NCBI RefSeq assembly: GCF_003609635.1 | Contig: NZ_MCIA01000013.1 | Coordinates: 1-64,000, forward strand | Direction of reading: 5' to 3' | From: Lacrimispora algidixylanolytica | GTDB taxonomy: Bacteria; Bacillota; Clostridia; Lachnospirales; Lachnospiraceae | DNA length: 64,000 nucleotides | Shown: in pieces, positions 1 through 8,446 of the stretch | Layout of the letters: the number at the start of each line of letters is the position of its first letter | Numbering within the stretch: the stretch's first letter is position 1 | Translations under genes and position numbers: made by a program | Notes under the pieces: model-generated | The model's input: the letters and a program-made list of their open reading frames with translations, nothing else | Databases searched by the model: none | What the model was told of the DNA's origin: nothing

Positions 1-141
1 CAAGAAAGAGTCTGACTTGTCAGACTCTGGCGCTGACGCGCCGTCACTTTAGTGACATATTCCTCTTAAGCGTCATGTGCATCCTGCAGGTCGTGCTTTT
101 TATTATATAGGGGAGTTCGTAGAACTCCCCTATATAATAAA
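1..141 (-). repeat. Dispersed structured intergenic repeat, copy R1
   Basis: This stretch is nearly identical, in opposite orientation, to the segment at 24343-24483 (about 95% over 137 bp by eye). It is built of palindromes: AGAGTCTGAC/GTCAGACTCT near its outer end, GTCAC-TTTA-GTGAC in the middle, and a long hairpin with arms TATATAGGGGAGTTC / GAACTCCCCTATATA at 106-138. It lies directly downstream of the terminator of the sugar operon. No coding frame is evident. It looks like a non-coding REP/MITE-type element. It begins at base 1, so its outer boundary cannot be seen. Confidence 0.8.
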
Positions 142-187
142 AAAAGAGCCCTGCTTCCAAGATAAAAGTTCATCTTTTCTTCAGGGC
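139..187 (-). terminator. Rho-independent terminator of the sugar operon
   Basis: Read on the minus strand, GCCCTG and CAGGGC close a stem with a further AAGAT/ATCTT inner pairing, and a run of seven T follows. It lies just after the transaldolase stop codon and is the natural end of the operon that starts with the substrate-binding lipoprotein. Confidence 0.8.
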
Positions 188-204
188 CCCGCAATCATCT
201 AATC

Positions 205-858
205 TTAATTACCAAATGCTTCCTTCTCGTCTGCACGGAATTTCTCAATTCCCTGATCGGTTAAAGGATGCTTTGCCATCTGCATCAGCACGCTAAAAGG
301 TACCGTAGCAATGTCCGCTCCTGCTTTTGCGCAATCGATGATATGAATGGGATTGCGTATGCTTGCTGCAATGATTTCCGTCTCAATTCCATGTATTTCG
401 AAAATATCTGCTATGTCACAAATCAAATCAATTCCTGGCATGGAAATATCATCAAGACGACCTAAGAACGGAGAAACGTAAGTAGCTCCTGCTCTTGCAG
501 CCAACAGCGCCTGAGCTGCGGAAAATACCAAAGTCACATTGGTTTTAATTCCCTCTGCAGTAAGTACCTTTACGGCTTTTAGCCCTTCTGTTGTCATAGG
601 GATCTTTACTACCATGTTCGGATGAATGGCAGCAATCTCTCTTCCCTCTGCGATCATTCCTTGTGCTTCTTCCGTAGAAGCTTTTACCTCTCCACTAATT
701 GGTCCGTCAACAATGGAAGTGATTTCTTTAATAACTTCATTAAAATCACGGCCTTCTTTGGCAATCAGGGATGGATTGGTGGTAACACCGCAGATGATGC
801 CCATGTCGCTTGCTTTTTTTACGTCTTCCGTATTTGCTGTATCTACAAAAAATCTCAT
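205..858 (-). CDS. Transaldolase / fructose-6-phosphate aldolase family protein (TalC/Fsa type)
   Basis: The 217-residue protein is a single TIM-barrel aldolase of the small transaldolase family. The start MRFFVDTAN, the motif [13 protein letters not shown] and the Schiff-base lysine in VVKIPMT (Lys85) are all present, and the length matches the family. Family members transfer or release dihydroxyacetone units between sugar phosphates in the cytosol (sedoheptulose 7-phosphate/erythrose 4-phosphate exchange or F6P cleavage). Motifs alone do not separate transaldolase from aldolase activity. AAAGGAG lies before the ATG. It is the last gene of the operon, after split transketolase and an isomerase, so it probably completes a non-oxidative pentose phosphate shunt for the imported sugar. 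Confidence 0.9.
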   Translation of the reverse strand: MRFFVDTANTEDVKKASDMGIICGVTTNPSLIAKEGRDFNEVIKEITSIVDGPISGEVKASTEEAQGMIAEGREIAAIHPNMVVKIPMTTEGLKAVKVLTAEGIKTNVTLVFSAAQALLAARAGATYVSPFLGRLDDISMPGIDLICDIADIFEIHGIETEIIAASIRNPIHIIDCAKAGADIATVPFSVLMQMAKHPLTDQGIEKFRADEKEAFGN

Positions 859-891
859 GGCAATTCTCCTTTGTATCGTTCATTCTATGTA

Positions 892-1266
892 CTAACTTAT
901 CTTACAGAATTCAATCTTTTCCCCACTGGGTCCCAAAAAGAGAAAGAAGCGGTTGGTGCGAGGTGCAAACATCTCATTAGATTCAATGCCCTTGGAAATA
1001 AGGGTATGTCCCTGTTTTACAATCTCATCATAAGCTTCCTCAAGATTCTCGCAGGTCATGGCAATATGATCGATATTGCCGATAGGTTTTTCATCCTTGC
1101 GTCTGGGGTAAAATTCTATCACGCAGGTTCCGCACTGAAGCATTCCCCTTATCCCTCCATCTACTAGCCGGGTAAATCCCAGATTTTCATAAAATGCTTT
1201 TGTTGCCTCCGGGTCATCGGTAGGAATTGCCACATGGGCAATTCCTGATGGTTTGTTCTTCAGCAT
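892..1266 (-). CDS. VOC (glyoxalase/dioxygenase superfamily) protein
   Basis: The 124-residue protein has the vicinal-oxygen-chelate fold signature: an N-terminal GIAHVAIPTDDPEATKAFYENLGF-like block, then a second module starting near NIDHIAMTCEN with a glutamate near the end (GEKIEFCKI). The paired beta-alpha-beta-beta-beta modules normally hold a divalent metal through His and Glu residues. The substrate cannot be told from sequence. AGGAGG lies before the ATG, and the gene sits 10 bp after the isomerase, in the same transcript. A role on a sugar-derived intermediate (epimerase, isomerase or lyase) is possible from context, but glyoxalase-like detoxification is equally open. Confidence 0.8.
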   Translation of the reverse strand: MLKNKPSGIAHVAIPTDDPEATKAFYENLGFTRLVDGGIRGMLQCGTCVIEFYPRRKDEKPIGNIDHIAMTCENLEEAYDEIVKQGHTLISKGIESNEMFAPRTNRFFLFLGPSGEKIEFCKIS

Positions 1267-1276
1267 GACAAGCCTC

Positions 1277-1915
1277 CTAAGCCAAAAGACTCTTTACATA
1301 TTCTGCAATTTTTTCATCCTTGCAGTTTGCAAAGAAGAGCTCCTGAAACTTTTCACCACCGATGGAACCTTTTACAAGCTCTTCATCAAGACCTTTTAAA
1401 CAGGTTAAAATATCTTTTAAATTATTTTCTCTAACTACATCTAAGATTTTTTTATTTCTCTGCTCTGGGATTGCACGTTCTCTTGGATATCCCTGGCCAC
1501 TGGCTTCTGAGAATAATTTCTCAAAGGTATATTCAAGATTTAACTCTGCTCCCCAGCCAAATCCTTTTGCAAAAGGCATTGCAATGGCATTGCCATCGTT
1601 AATCTGTGCGAACATATATCCATCACTTGGATCGCATACATGGCCGCAGATCACGCCTGGAAAACTGTTTAATGCCAGCATGGCACCTTCTCCAGTTCCA
1701 CATCCGGTTATTACATAATCGGCTGCACCGGAATTTAAAAGGATGGCTGCAAGAATTCCGTTTTGTACATAAGTAAGGGAACATGCATCCTCTGGGGAGT
1801 ACATTCCATAGTTATCCACTTCATAGCCTTTCGCATCTGCTACTTTTTTTAAGCTGTTATAGATCAATTCATTTTTAGCCGCCTGGCTGTTCTCGTTAAT
1901 TAATGCAATTCTCAT
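1277..1915 (-). CDS. RpiB/LacA/LacB family sugar-phosphate isomerase
   Basis: The 212-residue protein starts with the Rossmann-like RpiB/LacAB domain: an N-terminal MRIALINENS strand, then ITGCGTGEGAMLALNSFPGVICG, which carries the family's phosphate-binding/active-site region. It is about 60 residues longer than classical RpiB (about 150) and has a helical C-terminal extension with GQGYPRERAIPEQ and two further helices. Such long forms occur in carbohydrate operons and interconvert aldose and ketose phosphates; the true substrate is not readable. The ATG overlaps the stop codon of the transketolase C subunit as ATGA, which indicates translational coupling. A ribose, allose, apiose or tetrose phosphate are all possible substrates. 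Confidence 0.82.
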   Translation of the reverse strand: MRIALINENSQAAKNELIYNSLKKVADAKGYEVDNYGMYSPEDACSLTYVQNGILAAILLNSGAADYVITGCGTGEGAMLALNSFPGVICGHVCDPSDGYMFAQINDGNAIAMPFAKGFGWGAELNLEYTFEKLFSEASGQGYPRERAIPEQRNKKILDVVRENNLKDILTCLKGLDEELVKGSIGGEKFQELFFANCKDEKIAEYVKSLLA

Positions 1916-2847
1916 GCTTCCAACACTCCTTTTATCTGATGATATACCTGATTTTCGCTCAGCCCGTATTCTTCTAAAAGTTCTTCTGGTTTACCAGATT
2001 GACCGAACCGGTCCTGAACACCAATCTTTTTAAATGTGACATTACACGTATGTTCAAGAAGAACGTCACCAACTGCATCACCAAGTCCGCCGATGGTGCT
2101 GTGTTCCTCTATAGTTATTACTTTGCTGCATTTTGACGCAAATGTCAAGATGCATTCTTTATCAATTGGCTTAATGGTATGCATATTGACCACTGCAACG
2201 GATTTTCCTTCCGCCTCAAGTTTCTTTGCACACTCAAGGGCGGTGGAGACCATGATACCACAGGCAAATACAACCGCATCAATACCATCTTTTAATACAT
2301 TTGCTTTCCCGATGACAAAAGGCATCTCCTCTTCAAATACAGGGCTTGGAAGTCTAGCCAGACGAAGATAAGCTGGTCCTTTCATTTCTGCCACTGCATT
2401 TACCGCACGATGGGTTTCACTTGCATCACATGGAACAACTACCGTCATGCCTGGAATTACACGCATGAGAGCCAGATCTTCAATAGCCTGATGGCTTCCA
2501 CCATCTTCTCCAAGGGTGATTCCCGAATGTGTCATGCCAAGCTTTACATTGAAATTTGGATATGCTACGCCATTTCTCACCTGCTCATAGGCACGTCCTG
2601 CACCAAAGATAGCAAAGGTACTGCAAAACGGTATGTATCCCATCGTAGAAAGCCCTGCGCTCATATCAACCATATTGGCTTCTGCGATTCCTGCATTGAA
2701 AAACCGCTCCGGAAACTTTTCTGCGAAGGTTGCTGTCATGGTGGCATGGGCAAGATCTGCATCCAAAACCACTACCTTTTCATTTGCTTTTCCGAGTTCC
2801 GCCAAAGCTTCCCCATATGCTACTCTAATTGCCTTATATTCACTCAT
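1912..2847 (-). CDS. Transketolase, C-terminal (pyrimidine-binding) subunit
   Basis: At 311 residues this is the second half of a split transketolase: the pyrimidine domain (EKFPERFFNAGIAEANMVDMSAGL, with the conserved glutamate that activates thiamine diphosphate) followed by the transketolase C domain (VVNMHTIKPIDKECI, EEHSTIGGLG). It must pair with the N-terminal subunit encoded 3 bp upstream to form the active site at the dimer interface. The reaction is transfer of a two-carbon ketol unit between sugar phosphates. Split transketolases are common in Clostridia and archaea and are frequent in catabolic operons for pentoses or branched sugars such as D-apiose (apulose-4-phosphate transketolase). 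The operon context suggests a dedicated copy. Confidence 0.92.
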   Translation of the reverse strand: MSEYKAIRVAYGEALAELGKANEKVVVLDADLAHATMTATFAEKFPERFFNAGIAEANMVDMSAGLSTMGYIPFCSTFAIFGAGRAYEQVRNGVAYPNFNVKLGMTHSGITLGEDGGSHQAIEDLALMRVIPGMTVVVPCDASETHRAVNAVAEMKGPAYLRLARLPSPVFEEEMPFVIGKANVLKDGIDAVVFACGIMVSTALECAKKLEAEGKSVAVVNMHTIKPIDKECILTFASKCSKVITIEEHSTIGGLGDAVGDVLLEHTCNVTFKKIGVQDRFGQSGKPEELLEEYGLSENQVYHQIKGVLEA

Positions 2848-2850
2848 GTC

Positions 2851-3666
2851 TTAACCCTCCAGTTCCTTTAATGCTAGCTGTCTCTCGTCTTCACTTGGTG
2901 CCTTCCCATGCCAGCCAACCTGGTTTTCCATAAAGGAAATGCCTTTGCCTTTTACGGTGTGTGCCAGAATGCATTTTGGCTTTCCTTCCATGGTGCTGAG
3001 GGAATATGCAGCAAGCACCTCTTCTAAATTGTTTCCATCTGGAAGCTCCAAAACGTGAAAGCCAAATGCCTTAAACTTGGAATGAAGATCACCAAGGGAC
3101 ATGACTTGATCATTACTTCCATCGATTTGAAGACCGTTGTTATCTATAATAATGGTAAGGTTATCCAGTCTATAATTGGCTGCTGCCATGCAAGCTTCCC
3201 AAACCTGACCTTCCTGAAGCTCTCCATCACCCAAGAGGGTATAAACCTTGGTGTCCTTTTTCTGAGCCTTGGCTCCAAGAGCCATTCCAACTGCGATAGA
3301 GATCCCCTGACCCAAAGAACCGGTTGACGCATCGATACCCGGAACTTTTTTTGCATCCGGATGCCCTTGTAAGATACTGTGAAGCTGTCTAAAATTCTTA
3401 AACTCTGATTTATCGAAAAACCCCATCTCTCCTAATACTGCATAGTAGCAGGGAGCCGCATGTCCTTTACTTAACACGAAGCGGTCACGGTCCTCTTTAT
3501 CCGGATTCTTTGGATCGATCCGCATCTGGGTGTAAAACAGTGCTGCCATTATCTCTACTGCGGATAAAGAACCGCCTGGATGACCACTGGCTGCGTCAGC
3601 CGTCATGTTTATAATATCTTTTCGCATATCACTGCATTTTTTCTTTAACTCTATTATGTCCATCAT
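2851..3666 (-). CDS. Transketolase, N-terminal (thiamine-diphosphate-binding) subunit
   Basis: The 271-residue subunit carries the PP-binding domain of transketolase: SGHPGGSLSAVEIMAALF, KGHAAPCYYAVL, the GDG-N thiamine diphosphate/Mg motif (GDGELQEGQVWEA ... IIDNNGLQIDG) and HTVKGKG. It lacks the C-terminal half, which the next gene supplies. The pair transfers C2 units between ketose and aldose phosphates. The start is ATGATG, about 10 nt after GGAGG. It lies 31 bp after the permease gene in a continuous minus-strand operon. The fusion of transport and pentose phosphate enzymes in one transcript implies that the imported sugar is handled as a pentose phosphate or related ketose phosphate. 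Confidence 0.92.
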   Translation of the reverse strand: MMDIIELKKKCSDMRKDIINMTADAASGHPGGSLSAVEIMAALFYTQMRIDPKNPDKEDRDRFVLSKGHAAPCYYAVLGEMGFFDKSEFKNFRQLHSILQGHPDAKKVPGIDASTGSLGQGISIAVGMALGAKAQKKDTKVYTLLGDGELQEGQVWEACMAAANYRLDNLTIIIDNNGLQIDGSNDQVMSLGDLHSKFKAFGFHVLELPDGNNLEEVLAAYSLSTMEGKPKCILAHTVKGKGISFMENQVGWHGKAPSEDERQLALKELEG

Positions 3667-3697
3667 GTAATTGTGCCTCCGTCTTATTTATGAACGA

Positions 3698-4705
3698 TCA
3701 CTTTTTTAGTGATCCTCTCTTTTTTAAGTAATCCACGTATACTGCTCCAAGGATAACAATTCCCTTTACTACGAACTGCCAATAGCTGTTTATCTTAAGC
3801 AGATTCATTCCATTGTTTAATACTCCGATGATCAGTACCCCTACCATGGTACCGCCCAAAGTACCGATACCGCCGTTAAAGCTAGTACCGCCAAGAACGG
3901 AAGCTGCAATGGCGTCACGCTCAAACCCTTCTCCTACGGATGGCTGGCCAGAATAAAGTCTTGCTGCTAATACAATGCCTGCAAGGGCCGCCATCACTCC
4001 ACTGATGACAAATACTCTTACCTGAATCCATTTGGTATCTACGCCTGCATATCTTGCCGCTTCTTTATTTCCTCCGGTGGCATATACGTGACGGCCAAAG
4101 GAGGTACGGTTCATAATAAAATAAAGGATAATAAAAGCTCCAATTACGAACACAACCGGAATCGGAATTCCAAAAACACTGCCAACCCCCATGTTGTTAA
4201 ACACCTCGTTGTTTGACTGGGCTGGCTGACCTCCCGTTAATATGTAACTAATTCCACGAACAATAATCTGAGTGGAAAGCGTTACGATAAAGGCCGGAAG
4301 TGTGGTATGGGATATAACAAATCCGTTGAAAAATCCAATGACTGCACCAAACATCAGAGGAATTAAGATGCAGACGATTAAGGGTAAACCTGCATTGCCA
4401 CACCGAACTGCAATTACACCAGCAGCAGCAACTACGGAGCCCACGGATAAGTCAATGCCCCCGCAGATTAAGACACAGGTAATACCAAATGCAATGAAAC
4501 AATTGACACAGACCTGACGTAATACACTGAACAAGTTATTTTTAACAAGAAAGGTATCCGTCGATATGGATAATACGATACACAGGAATACCAATGCGAT
4601 CATGGCTGCCATATTTCGTTTCAGCCAGATAAAAAATGGATTGATAACCCACAGGCTTGGTGCCTTTAACTGAGGTGTCTCTGCTTGATTTTTCCTGTTT
4701 AACAT
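3698..4705 (-). CDS. Ribose-type sugar ABC transporter permease
   Basis: The 335-residue membrane protein of the RbsC/BPD_transp_2 family has about eight to ten hydrophobic segments from residue 33 onward. Its motifs include FGITCVLICGGIDLSVGSV and YATGGNKEAARYAGVDT, the cytoplasmic loop that contacts the ATPase, and later LGGTSFNGGIGTLGGTMVGV. It forms the membrane channel with the ATPase encoded just upstream (7-nt overlap of the reading frames) and the lipoprotein receptor. The family imports pentoses and other monosaccharides, and also autoinducer-2 or nucleosides in some cases. The adjacent pentose phosphate enzymes favour a monosaccharide. Confidence 0.92.
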   Translation of the reverse strand: MLNRKNQAETPQLKAPSLWVINPFFIWLKRNMAAMIALVFLCIVLSISTDTFLVKNNLFSVLRQVCVNCFIAFGITCVLICGGIDLSVGSVVAAAGVIAVRCGNAGLPLIVCILIPLMFGAVIGFFNGFVISHTTLPAFIVTLSTQIIVRGISYILTGGQPAQSNNEVFNNMGVGSVFGIPIPVVFVIGAFIILYFIMNRTSFGRHVYATGGNKEAARYAGVDTKWIQVRVFVISGVMAALAGIVLAARLYSGQPSVGEGFERDAIAASVLGGTSFNGGIGTLGGTMVGVLIIGVLNNGMNLLKINSYWQFVVKGIVILGAVYVDYLKKRGSLKK

Positions 4706-6207
4706 ACTGAATGTTCTCCTCCTACTGCATATGACATGATGGTTTCCTGGGATATTTCTGTTTCCTGCTGATCCAGGACCCCTGCCAGACAGCCTTCCCG
4801 CATAATTGCAATCCGGCTTGAGTTGTTGATAATCTCAGGAAGCTCCGAAGATATCATAATAATAGAAACTCCTTCTCCTGCCAGCGTGTGCATTAGCTTA
4901 TAGATCTCAGCCTTTGCACCGACGTCAATGCCCCTGGTGGGTTCATCAAGAATTAACACTTTGGGTTTGGCAGCAAGCCATTTGGAAATAACAATTTTCT
5001 GCTGGTTTCCTCCGGAAAGTTCTCCTGCTAACTGTTCGGTAGAAGCCATCTTAATGGAAAGCTTTTGCTTAAACTCATCGACAATCTCTGTCTCTTTCTT
5101 TCTGTCCACTCTCAGATGATTTATAAATTCAGAGAGCACCTGGAAGGTTAGATTTGTCCCAATGCTGTGCTCCAGGAATAATCCCTGTTCTTTACGCTCT
5201 TCCGGCACCAGGGCGATTCCTGCACTTATGGCATCTCTTGGCTTTGTAATGGAAAGCTTCTCTCCCTCCATCCATACCTCACCAGATTGTATGGAATCGA
5301 TTCCAAACAAGGCGAGAGCTAGCTCCGTCCTTCCAGCTCCAACCAAACCAGAAAATCCAAGAATTTCTCCTTTTTTCAAGGTAAAGCTGATGTTAGATAC
5401 CTTTTTCGTGGTCAGGTTCTTAACTTCCATGATGACAGCCCCACCAACCACCCGCTTATTCCCATAGATGTTGTTAAATTCCCGTCCTACCATCATACTG
5501 ATTAATTCATTTTCCGTGGTCTCATTTGTATTTCTGGTTCCGATAAACTTGCCATCCCTGAGAACTGTTACGGAATCGCAGACATTAAAGGTTTCTTCCA
5601 TACGATGAGAAATATAAATCATGGCAACACCAGCATTCTTAAGACGTTCAATCTGTGCAAACAGGTTTTCGGTCTCGCTGTGGGATAAGGAAGCGGTAGG
5701 CTCATCAAGAATCAGGATCTTTGCTCCTTCATTGACTGCTCTTGCTATCTCAATCATCTGCTGCTGTGCCACGGATAAACCACGAATCAGCATACCAGCA
5801 TCCAACATGAGTCCTAATTCATCCAAAGCTATTTGAGCTTCCTGCTTCATCTTCCGGTAATCCACCATCTTAAAATGGTTTTTAGGCTCTCTCCCCAAAA
5901 ATATATTCTCTGCTATGGTCATCTCAGGGACATTGGTAATCTCCTGATGAATGAAGCTGACTCCGTATCTTCTGGCATCGTCCACATTCCGTATAACTGC
6001 TTCTTGCCCATCCATGAAAACAGTACCTGAATCTGCGCTGAAAATACCTCCAAGAATTTTCACTAGAGTCGATTTTCCTGCGCCGTTTTCTCCCATAAGG
6101 GCCCGGACTTCACCGGGCCTTATGGAGATACTTACTCCGTCAAGTACAACATTGCGGCCAAACGCCTTGGTAATATCTTTCATTTCGAAAACATATTCCA
6201 CTGACAT
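4699..6207 (-). CDS. Sugar ABC transporter ATP-binding protein (RbsA-like, two ABC domains)
   Basis: The protein has about 502 residues and two tandem ATPase domains. Domain 1 has Walker A GENGAGKST, the signature LSVAQQQMIEIARA and Walker B ILILDEPTASLS. Domain 2 has a degenerate Walker A (GLVGAGRTE), signature LSGGNQQKIVISKW and VLILDEPTRGIDVGAK. This asymmetry is typical of RbsA/XylG/MglA. The start is placed at the ATG at 6207, 8 nt after CAGGAG. A GTG nine bases further upstream touches that ribosome site and is unlikely to be used. It powers uptake through the next gene's permease. Confidence 0.93.
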   Translation of the reverse strand: MSVEYVFEMKDITKAFGRNVVLDGVSISIRPGEVRALMGENGAGKSTLVKILGGIFSADSGTVFMDGQEAVIRNVDDARRYGVSFIHQEITNVPEMTIAENIFLGREPKNHFKMVDYRKMKQEAQIALDELGLMLDAGMLIRGLSVAQQQMIEIARAVNEGAKILILDEPTASLSHSETENLFAQIERLKNAGVAMIYISHRMEETFNVCDSVTVLRDGKFIGTRNTNETTENELISMMVGREFNNIYGNKRVVGGAVIMEVKNLTTKKVSNISFTLKKGEILGFSGLVGAGRTELALALFGIDSIQSGEVWMEGEKLSITKPRDAISAGIALVPEERKEQGLFLEHSIGTNLTFQVLSEFINHLRVDRKKETEIVDEFKQKLSIKMASTEQLAGELSGGNQQKIVISKWLAAKPKVLILDEPTRGIDVGAKAEIYKLMHTLAGEGVSIIMISSELPEIINNSSRIAIMREGCLAGVLDQQETEISQETIMSYAVGGEHSVC

Positions 6208-6257
6208 GTTTTTCACTCCTGTTCTGCATTCTTACCTCAAGTCACACCCATTACGGA

Positions 6258-7250
6258 TTATTTGTCCACATTATCCTTTGAGATAATAGACATTGGTACC
6301 ACTACCTTCTCTTCAATGGTCTTTCCTGTAAGCAGGCTGTATGCAGTTTCAATACACATAGTTCCAATTCCTGCCGGGTCCTGAGCGGCAGAGGCAACCA
6401 TTTCTCCAGAACGGATAAAGCCTTTGCCTTCATCAGAACCATCAATGGAAACTACTTTGGTATTTTCTAATCTTCCCGCTTCCTTAAGGGCTGCAATAGC
6501 TCCTCTGGCTGTTGGATCGTTAATGGTGAAAACACCGTCAATCACTGGGTTTGCATTGATAAAATCTATCATGATTGGCTGAGAGTAATCAGACTTTGGC
6601 TTCTCTACATCCTTTGCCTGAATAATCTGAATGTCAGGATATTTTTTTAATTCTTCTTCAAAGCCAATCTGACGGTCATAGCATACTTCTGTAATGCTGT
6701 ATGTAATTTCTACTACTTTGCCTTTTCCATCTAAAGCTTTTGCCAGAGCTTCTGCACAAAGCTTACCAGCGGCTTTGTTGTCAGATACAACGGTACACTG
6801 AACCAATTCTGGATTCTTTACGGAAGTATTGAATGCGATGACTGGAATTCCAGCTTCCTTACAAGCCTCAAGAGTTGCTCTTACACCTTCTGAATTAATG
6901 GCTGAAATGCAAATCACATCACACCCCTGATTGATCATATCGGCAACATCATTCATTTGTTTGTTCTGATCTCCAGCAGCATCTTGTATGATCAGTTCAT
7001 CGTTTGGACCTGTCAAAGCTTTCTTCATGGCATCCTTAATCTGAATAAAGAATACATTGGTAAGATCTGGTGCGGATACACCAATCTTAATTGGCTTGCC
7101 TTCCTTTGTTTCTGCTACTTTTCCTGCCTCTGTTACAGCCGTCGTGGCTGCTGCTTCTACTGATACTTTTGTTTCCTTCTCCGCAGTTCCACAAGCTGAC
7201 AATGAAAATGCCATAAGAACAGATAAAGCGATTGCTGCAATTCTTCTCAT
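6258..7250 (-). CDS. Sugar ABC transporter substrate-binding lipoprotein (RbsB-like)
   Basis: The 330-residue protein has an N-terminal signal and lipobox (LSAC, Cys20), then a type-I periplasmic-binding fold (Peripla_BP_4): IKIGVSAPDLTNVFFIQIKDAM, DMINQGCDVICISAINSEGV, a DNKAAGKL segment and the hinge region FTINDPTARGAIAALKEAGR. It is tethered outside the membrane and delivers a monosaccharide to the adjacent transporter. The ligand is not predictable, though the ribose/xylose/allose group fits the pentose phosphate genes downstream. GAGAGGTGG precedes the ATG. It is the first gene of the operon, behind a 365-bp regulatory gap. Confidence 0.92.
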   Translation of the reverse strand: MRRIAAIALSVLMAFSLSACGTAEKETKVSVEAAATTAVTEAGKVAETKEGKPIKIGVSAPDLTNVFFIQIKDAMKKALTGPNDELIIQDAAGDQNKQMNDVADMINQGCDVICISAINSEGVRATLEACKEAGIPVIAFNTSVKNPELVQCTVVSDNKAAGKLCAEALAKALDGKGKVVEITYSITEVCYDRQIGFEEELKKYPDIQIIQAKDVEKPKSDYSQPIMIDFINANPVIDGVFTINDPTARGAIAALKEAGRLENTKVVSIDGSDEGKGFIRSGEMVASAAQDPAGIGTMCIETAYSLLTGKTIEEKVVVPMSIISKDNVDK

Positions 7251-7383
7251 AATAATCCACCTCTCAACATTTGTAATACATAGTATATTTTTTCATATAC
7301 GGTGTATTTGTCCCCTATTTTTTGTTACTATTGCCAAACACATTGTATGATATCTTTCTTAATACGTTCCCGGGTATGTATTA

Positions 7384-7401
7384 TTGTATGCTGTCATACA
7401 A
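7384..7401. promoter_or_regulatory. Putative GntR (FadR-type) operator
   Basis: TTGTATG and CATACAA are inverted around four bases. The 11-mer TGTCATACAAT in it (7392-7402) recurs exactly at 8357-8367 in the regulator's own promoter. FadR-subfamily operators are short palindromes of this size, so this is a reasonable candidate for binding by the adjacent regulator. Confidence 0.55.
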
Positions 7402-7496
7402 TATCAGCATCTTCATAATACATCTTTACTTAAAATTTGTCAATCAGAATTTAAAATATATGCACATTACACAATGTGTCCTATGTTTTTGCAAAC

Positions 7497-7535
7497 AAAA
7501 AGAACCGAAAAGCTTCTTAACTCGGCTTTCGGTTC
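7497..7535 (-). terminator. Terminator of the GntR regulator gene
   Basis: GAACCGAAA pairs with TTTCGGTTC (with GC/GC extension) and on the minus strand the stem is followed by TTTTTG. It separates the regulator transcript from the sugar operon. Confidence 0.75.
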
Positions 7536-7615
7536 CTATATTTTTTCCATTATTTCATCTCTATCATACAATCCATAGTAATATGGACTTCTTCCTGTCC
7601 GATCACTCTATCTGG

Positions 7616-8311
7616 TTAACGTTTTATGATTACATCCATATCAATATTGATAAGTGAGATATGTCGTTTCGCATAAAGCTCTGCTACTTCCTCATCTCTT
7701 GCCTTTATAGCGTCTACAATATCCTGATGAGCTTTTATAGCGTTGCGTGCATTTTGGGGTACCTGAAATGTCTTTAGGCGGAAATCTCTGATGCATTCAT
7801 CAATTTTCTTGCAAATAAATATCAGCATCTTATTACGGCTGCATTCCACAATATGCTTATGAAACCGCTCATCATACTTTGCCATTCCAGCTATGTCTTC
7901 CTCCTCCACAGCCCGGATGAAACGCTGATGAACCCGCTCTAACTGCTCCAGCTCCAAATCCGAGGCACGTCGTGCAATCAATCTGGCGCACAAAGGTTCC
8001 ACTGCACTTCTCACTTCAATATAATCTTTTAATTCCACTTCATTTTGCAGAAACCACTCTGCCAGTTCTTCTTGTCCAAGTTCTTTTTTGCTTACTAAGA
8101 ATGCTCCCCGTCCAGGCTTTATCTCAACCAGTCCTCTGGCTTCAAGAATACGGAATGCTTCCCTGACCGTACCGCGACCAACAGATAGATTCTCGCACCA
8201 TTCCTTTTCTGTAGGTAATTTTTGTCCGACCTCTGTTCCGTCAGATGCAACAAAATCTTTCATGCTATTTACGACCTGCTGCACAATCGGGACTCTGGAA
8301 ACCTCTGCCAT
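7616..8311 (-). CDS. GntR family (FadR/FCD) transcriptional regulator
   Basis: The 231-residue protein has an N-terminal winged helix (KLPTEKEWCENLSVGRGTVREAFRILEARGLVEIKPGRGAFLV) and an all-helical FCD ligand domain from about residue 90. The metal-ligand positions are visible as the aspartate in AKYDERFH and the histidines in the last helices (HKHIVECS, AHQDIVDAI, RHISLI). FCD regulators usually bind a carboxylate or sugar acid and are released from DNA by it. It is a likely repressor of the downstream sugar operon and of itself. GAGGGGG lies before the ATG, and a CATACAA half-site overlaps the start region. The ligand is unknown. Confidence 0.9.
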   Translation of the reverse strand: MAEVSRVPIVQQVVNSMKDFVASDGTEVGQKLPTEKEWCENLSVGRGTVREAFRILEARGLVEIKPGRGAFLVSKKELGQEELAEWFLQNEVELKDYIEVRSAVEPLCARLIARRASDLELEQLERVHQRFIRAVEEEDIAGMAKYDERFHKHIVECSRNKMLIFICKKIDECIRDFRLKTFQVPQNARNAIKAHQDIVDAIKARDEEVAELYAKRHISLINIDMDVIIKR

Positions 8312-8356
8312 ACAATTGCCCCCTCTTTCTTCCTATCTTTCATCAAATGATAACGA

Positions 8357-8396
8357 TGTCATACAATTATTGTACCACATTTCCATAAAACTGCAA
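8357..8396 (-). promoter_or_regulatory. Promoter and operator of the GntR regulator gene
   Basis: On the minus strand, TTGCAG (8391-8396), a 16-bp spacer and TACAAT (8369-8374) form a sigma-A promoter. The palindrome TACAATAATTGTA runs on from the -10 and is followed by TTGTATGACA, which is repeated in the sugar operon control region. This arrangement suggests autorepression. Confidence 0.6.
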
Positions 8397-8446
8397 ACAG
8401 ATTCCAATTTTTTGTCATTTCCCCTGTACTCATCGGACAATTTTAC

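Larger units (their letters stand above)
7251..7615. other. Intergenic control region between the GntR regulator and the sugar operon
   Basis: This 365-bp AT-rich gap holds no credible gene. It contains the terminator of the regulator gene (7497-7535), a TTGTATG/CATACAA operator-like palindrome at 7384-7401, two further half-sites (TTGTATGA at 7343-7350 and CATACAA near 7566) and a possible minus-strand -10 box TATACT at 7282-7287. No clear -35 box lies at the right distance from that -10, as expected for an activated or regulated promoter. It is the likely site of carbohydrate-dependent control of the operon. Confidence 0.6.
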
